64,000 nt of DNA from Geranomyces variabilis (lineage: Eukaryota > Chytridiomycota > Chytridiomycetes > Spizellomycetales > Powellomycetaceae): positions 34,122 to 98,121 of the forward strand of contig JADGJP010000058.1 in NCBI GenBank assembly GCA_027603065.1, given 5' to 3'. How positions within the stretch are numbered: the stretch's first letter is position 1; each line of letters begins with the position of its first letter. Made by a program: the position numbers and the translations under genes. Shown piece by piece: positions 58,438 to 64,000 of this stretch. The notes beneath the pieces are model-generated. The model worked only from the letters and a program-made list of their open reading frames with translations. It searched no databases and was not told the origin of the DNA.

Positions 58438-59002
58438 TTGATGGAATATAGTGCGCATTTTTTGGTTCAAGTAATTGTCCAGAGGGTGTCTTAGCGAGAG
58501 TCGTGGCTTAACGTGCCGAACACCGCGCTGCGCCTCAGCGAGTATTGTAGTGACTCACCCGAGGGTCGCGAAATCCGACAATTGAAAATTGTTTTGAGAA
58601 AAAGAAAACCACAACGCCGCTTCCTGTACCGCCCATTATCCCTTCCGTCCAACTGCGGCAGGCTTTTTCGCTGCGAAGCAGGACTTGTTTGTGCAGGAAA
58701 TATAGGCAGTCACCTTACTCTCAATTCTCCTTACAAGCTTTGGTTGAAGACACTTCAATCAAAAACCTCGGGCCTATGCGAAAGTTGTTATTATTCAGGC
58801 AAGCAAGACTTGACGGCACCTTCGTATCCACTCGTTTAAAAGAGACCTTTACGCGGAGGGTAACGCACAAGCATGGAGCCAAAAACAACACTGCAGTATG
58901 TGATTTTGGAATTCTCTTTATCTGCTGACATGGCACAGCTTGCTCCCCTTTGACAAAAATCGCGACAAAATCGCGACAAAAGAAAGGGCGTCAACCCAAT
59001 CT

Positions 59003-59072
59003 CCACCGGTGTTTGAACCTGGACCCCAAGCATGGGAGACCCGCGTCCAACCGATTGGCCTACACAAGCAGG
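59003..59072 (-). pseudogene. tRNA-like element, decayed
   Basis: Minus strand: TAGGCCAATCGG resembles an A box and GGTTCAAACACC matches the B-box consensus, with tRNA-like spacing. The T stem has two mismatches and no acceptor stem forms. Same orientation as the element 640 bp to its left. Confidence 0.3.
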
Positions 59073-59807
59073 TTAAAATAAAGTGCATTTCTGATTGCTT
59101 ATCAAGAGGGGGGAGCCAGGGGGTATACAAGCAGGTTGGACGCGACGCGCGCAGTCGGCAAAGACACTCCTTCTATTTATAGACCAGATCAACAATACAG
59201 CCACCGGACGCTTTGACGATCAAGTCCTGGATTAAGTCGTCGTCCGTTTGCTTAAGCAGACCACTGGTCGCGAACAGAAGAGAAAGGTGCAGCGTCGTCT
59301 CTCATTTGATGGAAATTGCTTCGCAACCAATAGCAACAGCTTTAGTATGTTTCTGTCAAGGAATGGCCCAGAGTAAGGATGCGGGCAACTTTCTTTTGCA
59401 GGCTGCTGGGCCGCTTGGGCGACGTGTGAAGCGAGTCATCGCCGATGGGTTCAAAGAAACGATCGCGGAAGTCACCTAGAAATCGGGCGTACTGTAAAGT
59501 GCACATCCGCCAGCCGCCCCTTCCTTCACCCGAGTGCGAAGTCAAAAGGCAAGCAAATCGAGTGCTCGCGCTCTTTTGGACGCTGCGCACGCGCGCGAAT
59601 CCGCGCTGCTTTCAATTTGATGAAGCGAATGGCAGGGGGAGTAGTGCCCTTGAGACGGGCGAAAGCGTAGAACAGCAGCGGGTTTGCAACAAAATGAGTC
59701 ACTATGACGCTGTTCTCACTCCCCCGCGGCTTTTGCTGTTTGATCTCTCTTTTTAGCTATCTGCTTTTCTATTCTTTTCTTTGTGTTTCCTTCAATCTTT
59801 TTTTCTT

Positions 59808-62393
59808 TTAGCCGTTAAACCGCAGAAAAATCAACATTAAAGAAGAATCATACAACACATGCACCGCGGTTGCAAACACCAGCAACACCGTCCTAGGCCT
59901 CGCGCTCGCAAACCGCGCAAACTCCTTCAACACATGTTTCCCCGTCACGCTCCACACCCAGGCATGCCCGACCGCCGCCGCAAGAATCTCCGCACACATT
60001 GTCGCAAGCGTCTCTGTGAGCAAGATTTTCTTGCGCGTGGGTTCAAACGTCAGCGTCGGGTACGCGGGCGCGTTACCCGTTTGCGGAAGGATGAGGATCG
60101 AGAGCGTGAATGCGGAGATTGTGAGGAGTTGGGCGAGCAGTTCGTGGGACTCGTAGATTGATTGGGCGACGACGTAGGCGGCGTAGGTGTATTTGGTGGG
60201 GGTTGTTGCGGAGAGGTTGGCGAGCGAGGTTGCGGCGGAGGACGCGCGCATGAGGTGAGGGTTTTTGGTGGGGGTTTCAGAGTCGAAGCCGGCGACAATG
60301 GCTGTGCGGAGGATTACGCCTGCGGCTCGCGGCGGCGATACCGTCGTGGTGCCACTGCGTTGCTCTTCGACATCTTGGTTTGCTGCTGCTGCTGATGGCG
60401 ATCTCCCGGAGTCGTCGGCGAACGGGTCGACAAATGTGGCAGTAGATGACCCGCCGCTGGGCTGGTGCTGGGGGACTAATACGACGTCTGTCCAGCGGGA
60501 CATACCCCAAGCGGCGAGATACTCTGGCAATAGCGTGACTAATCGGTGGTACGACTCTGAGAATTTGACGCGGATCCATAACACTCGCTGAATGCAGAGA
60601 AAGAAAAGGAAAAGAAAAAAAGGTAAAGTCCGCAAAAACATACAAAACGCGTTATCTCGTTTCATTTGCTATTGCGGCTAACCCTCTGCCGGCCGCGCAT
60701 ACCTGCAGGCCGTGCATCAAACTGAAAATGGGTATCGTCCACGGGCTAGAATGGCTCGCGGAAAACATGTTGCGGTACATGATCCAGTATAGCATGTCGG
60801 CATAAAACTCGCCCGCATAAAGTGTATGCGGTGATCTGCGAAAAGCGAGACGCGAAGGGTGAAAAACAAAGAAAAAAAGGAAAGATTGGATGAAAAACGC
60901 AAGCTCAGGTCCAATTCGGATAACAAAAACTCACTTGATTTTGGAAGCGATAAGCATGAGCATGAGCTTGCCGGCAATGATGTGGGCTATTCGGAATCCG
61001 TTGATCAAGACTGCGACGTATATAGGAAAAAAATCGGAAGAGAAAGTGAGAGGGCCGCGCCATGACTTTGGGTTCGCAGTCCCGCTTTACCCAAGTCTGT
61101 CCAGACCGAGTGCGGAGCAGTTTTGAAGTAAGCATACGACACTGCCTATACGGGTGTGGACCGGAAGAAAAAAGTGAGCTTGATGAGATAAGATGAGAGA
61201 GAAACGGAGAAAATTAAGCAATTCTTCCCCCCTATACCTGTCCAAAAAAGTATAGAGAGGCGAGCTGGCAGGTGCCAGTAAACATCCAAAACATTTCTGT
61301 GGTAGTCAGCGGTTCTGATAGTAGTATGGCGTTTGCCGCAAGCGCGCCGCTTGCAGCCGCCGCTGTAGCGTTGTCGCTGGCGTTGTTGAGCAAAGACAAA
61401 CGCTTGCGCAAGCTCGCCATGGCCTGCTTTTCGCTGCGAGCCCATTTCCGGCGATCAAGATAATTCCGCCCGAGGGCATAGGTCATGCAGTAGGTGACGG
61501 AAAGAACTGTAAGAATCGAGAGCCAGATTTTGTTGACTGCCAGCATGGGCCCGCCGAATGCTGGCGGCGACGGCGAGCACCAGGGCGCATGGGCGCAGGC
61601 GTTTAGCAAGACGGGCAGGGCAATCATGGGGATGATAAAGATGGCCAGGTCGAGATGGTTGCGTGGCCAGCGTGTTGGGGCGTACTGGGCGAGCAAGCAG
61701 GAGAGGGTGGCGGCTGTTGATGCGTTGTAAAGAGGGTAGTATGCAAAGATGAAGCGGGGCCAGCTGACTTGGCCAGGCACTTGGAGCTGCTCGTTCCACT
61801 GGTCGTCTGGAGTATCTGGCGGGCGAGTCTTTGGAACGGAGGGAGTAGTAGTGTTGGTGAGGGGCATGCAGATGAGGGTCAAGAAGGCGGCTATGGCCAG
61901 TGAGTATAGGGTGACCGTGGCGGGTATTGGGTACGAGCGAAAGGCACGTGCGATGAGGCGAAAGACGAGGCGGTCGCCGCGTCCGCCTCCAATGGTGCGG
62001 CGACAGCCTGAAGCAGCAGCAGCAGTAGCGGGGAGAGTGTGAGCATGATGTGGGTGCGATAGCGGCGGCCGAGTGGGATGTGGCACCAGTGGAGGAGGAG
62101 GAGGCAGAGGACAAGGCGAGGAGGAGGAGGAGGAAGAAGAAGAAGAAGGAGAAGAAGAAGAAGGAGAAGGCATGTTTGCCCGCGCGTGCGAGTTGAGAGA
62201 GTGCAAGCACTACAAATTCGACAGCGTTGGAGGAGGCGCCGGCGAGAACGAGTCCCAGGACTCCTAGAGAGAGGGAATAGTCCCACACGAGACACGTGAT
62301 CGAGCTGACGGGAGGGCTCCCGTGGTAAAACGCACGCGCACAAAATTCGACAGCCTTGCGAGTTGCGGGGTGAGGGAGGAAGGGGCGTGTCAC
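59808..62393 (-). CDS. Polytopic membrane protein, unknown family; 5' end approximate
   Basis: Read leftward, several exons encode hydrophobic segments: WDYSLSLGVLGLVLAGASS, AVEFVVLALSQLARAG, ATVTLYSLAIAAFLTLICMP, FIFAYYPLYNASTAATLSCL, LAIFIIPMIALPVLLNACAH, IWLSILTVLSVTYCMTYALG, EMFWMFTGTCQLASLYFFGQ, FRIAHIIAGKLMLMLIASK, EFYADMLYWIMYRNMF, LAQLLTISAFTLSILILPQT and a last helix pair ending IFLRFNG. About ten membrane spans are likely. The intron at 62008-62179 seems to use a GC donor (GCAAAC) and contains the GAA/GGA tract. No start codon is fixed (an acceptor may lie near 62350), and exon borders at 60950-61235 are unclear. No known transporter or channel motif was recognised. Confidence 0.65.
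62090..62172. repeat. Purine-rich GGA/GAA trinucleotide tract
   Basis: The plus strand is almost pure GGA and GAA triplets. On the coding (minus) strand it is a TCC/TTC pyrimidine run inside the proposed intron 62008-62179. It creates a spurious serine-rich ORF (position 62206 leftward) that I do not accept as protein. Confidence 0.85.
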
Positions 62394-62679
62394 CCTTTCC
62401 GACGGAAGCGATTAACCCCATCACCACAATTTCTCGGCCCTTTGCTTCTATCAACCTGCGATTATGTGCGGATAGAGTATTGAACCTAATCTCCGCGCTT
62501 AGTCGCTCTAAGCATCCTTGTTCATCCAAAACGGGAATTGTACAGTTCTCGCGGTCGTGGATGTTTTCCCGCAATGGTCCGACATTTCTGATTCCACTTT
62601 CCGAAAAAGGTTCTGAAAGACGAAATCTCAGATTCCTCGCACTATCGCTGAGCCGGAGTTAGTCGGATGAAGCCAAACT

Positions 62680-63742
62680 TACAGGACATAATCTCCGCAG
62701 CTCGAGACGGTTCAAACGGATACTTTCTATCGTTCGTGTACGCCGCGAAACTCGCGTCCGATGACAGCGTGCTTTGGACCTTGCTCATAGTTAGGTGAAC
62801 ATTGATGGTTCCAACAGTGATGTTCTGTAAGACTAAACATCAACAGGGCAACAACGCTCTTCGCAACGTTGGTTCGGGTAACTCACTTGGTCGCTGCAAA
62901 TCTTCAAAGCTTCGAGTTCTTTGCTAATCCATGCCGAGCTCGGCACTGGCGTGAAAGCGTCGGAATCATCAAAAACATCTGACGCAGCATCGTCGGCGTA
63001 GATATCAAAAGGAACCCTCATCTTAAGAGGAGTGTTCGTGAATTCTGACGCTCTTTTTTGTTTACTCCTCTGGAACGAAAGTCAAAGAGACATATTAGAC
63101 GCCTCCGCGGGAAAATAGCCGAGCAGCGGTTCAAATCTTACGAAATCTGCCACTTCGTCACAAAAAATCTCCTGTGTGTGCAGTTGCGCCACTATATTGT
63201 ACAGCCAGTGGACGAAAGTCGGAGACCCGCCTAAAGTTTTCACAGGAAAAGAGTGCACTGCGAGGTGGCCGTGAAAAGTTTTTGGAGTCTCCGACTTTTG
63301 TCCACTGGCAGTACCAGCGTTCGTTGACCGTCAACTGCTTTTCGACTTGAAGATCGAGGTTTTTGAGTCCAAGGCTAATTTCAGGCGTGGCCAGCGTCTC
63401 ATCTAGGTTGGCAAGAAGCTTCAAACCCTTTGCTTGTACATTTGCCGTGACGTGCGGGTTTGTTGTGATTGCGCCCCATGAGTCTTTCAAAGCTTGTTCA
63501 AATTGAACACTAGAGCCTGCTTTCGCGTCGATCGCTGCATCGAGGACTCGCTTAATGGACCACTCTCTTACGGGCGCGGACAGGGAAGAACGCGCGTAAA
63601 TCCTTAGTAAGTGGGCGCTCGCTTTCGCTGTTGTTGCCCAGGCAAGCGGAGCGCATGTCATGGCCGGGATGCCCAATAGTGTTGGCTGCCTGCCAGTCGT
63701 AGGAAATCGGAATCGGAAAGCGACTGGAAGTTTGGCTGGCAC
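62680..63742 (-). CDS. Unresolved multi-exon gene fragment, unknown
   Basis: Coding-looking pieces on the minus strand: 63742 leftward (KLPVAFRFRFPTTGRQP, REWSIKRVLDAAIDAKAGSS, KGLKLLANLDETLATPEISL, GLKNLDLQVEKQLTVNERW), a second exon (PFDIYADDAASDVFDDSDAF to LEALKICSDQ), and after a GTGAGT intron a third (NITVGTINVHLTMSKVQSTL, YPFEPSRAAEIMSC) that ends at a GTAAGT donor. The alternation of short beta-like repeats faintly recalls VPS13-type lipid-transfer proteins, but I cannot support that. Neither start nor stop was found, so it may be partial or decayed. Confidence 0.4.
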
Positions 63743-63923
63743 GGCAAGCTCAAAAACGAGTATTAACTACCCCCTTTTTCGCTCCTTCATTACCACGCTG
63801 GAAGATATGCTCGAATGCTCGCGACTTGCTTATGTCTGGGCAAAAAAAGTTGAGTGCATTTGTTACTATATATCACGAACGTCTGCTGCTCGGAAAGCAT
63901 TGCACATAAAGCATCGTAGAGGT

Positions 63924-63977
63924 TACTGCAGTGCATACTAGCCCATACTGCAGTATGGGCTAGTATGCACTGCAGTA
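63924..63977. repeat. Perfect 54-bp palindrome
   Basis: The segment equals its own reverse complement over all 54 bases, with no spacer. ACTGCAGT occurs at both ends and at the centre; the unique arm between is GCATACTAGCCC and its mirror. It ends 23 bp before the window edge. Confidence 0.9.
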
Positions 63978-64000
63978 GGGGTCTGAGTACAGACTATAGT

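Larger units (their letters stand above)
57685..59807. other. 2.1-kb gene-poor stretch with two tRNA-like elements
   Basis: No protein gene could be supported. ORFs of up to 108 codons are present on both strands but lack recognisable motifs or splice structure. Contents noted are an A-rich run (58316-58340), two tRNA-like A/B-box elements on the minus strand, and TGASTCAC sites near 58550 and 59699. Confidence 0.6.

Noticed and set aside
61232-62206. Serine-rich N-terminus of the polytopic protein
   Set aside because: It is a translation of the TCC/TTC tract. A different upstream frame encodes real membrane helices and joins by a phase-matching intron.
1-64000. Transposons, CRISPR arrays, viral or toxin genes
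   Set aside because: No reverse transcriptase, integrase, transposase, terminal repeats, spaced repeat arrays or viral/toxin motifs were recognised on either strand.

Overview
The window is nuclear DNA of a eukaryote, most likely an early-diverging (zoosporic, chytrid- or blastoclad-like) fungus. The fungal look comes from Ypt1, a Nup159-type nucleoporin, EAF6, IES6/INO80C and a fungal-style dynactin p62. The early-diverging look comes from a Slo/BK-type potassium channel, a Cache-type receptor, an LRR-DH protein, SCOC and a cyclin Q-like cyclin, which are unusual together in Dikarya. I cannot place it further from sequence alone. Genes are intron-rich (mostly 60-120 nt GT-AG introns, a few GC-AG). 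I rebuilt most of them by splicing by eye; for TFIIIC, MED15, YPT1, NUP159, IMP4, cyclin, BK, SRPBCC, LRR-DH and the 600-aa unknown the exon lengths sum to an intact reading frame.

Layout, left to right: dynactin p62 (-, runs off the left edge); TFIIIC largest subunit with an embedded PHD finger (+); INO80C (-); MED15-like KIX protein (+); tRNA-Gln(TTG) (+); a doubtful small ORF; cyclin Q-like (-); YPT1/RAB1 (+); GET4 (-); NUP159/NUP214 (+); RBM22/SLT11 (-); IMP4 (+); SCOC (-); ACAP-type BAR-PH-ArfGAP-ankyrin (+); a 600-aa unknown (-); LRR-DH protein (-); small coiled-coil protein (+) running into a Cache-domain membrane receptor (+); EAF6 (-); SDS22/PPP1R7 (+); triple-START tail-anchored protein (-); BK-type K+ channel (+); SRPBCC protein (-); a 2.1-kb gene-poor stretch with two tRNA-like elements; a polytopic membrane protein (-); an unresolved partial gene (-); and a perfect 54-bp palindrome at the right edge.

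The first thirteen protein genes alternate strands perfectly, giving head-to-head pairs with 100-700 bp shared promoters and tail-to-tail pairs with short 3' gaps. By function the region is mostly housekeeping (transcription, splicing, rRNA processing, nuclear pore, trafficking). Its second half is enriched in membrane and signalling proteins: ArfGAP, RhoGEF-like, Cache receptor, START lipid-binding protein and BK channel. No transposon, CRISPR array, virus or toxin gene was recognised.
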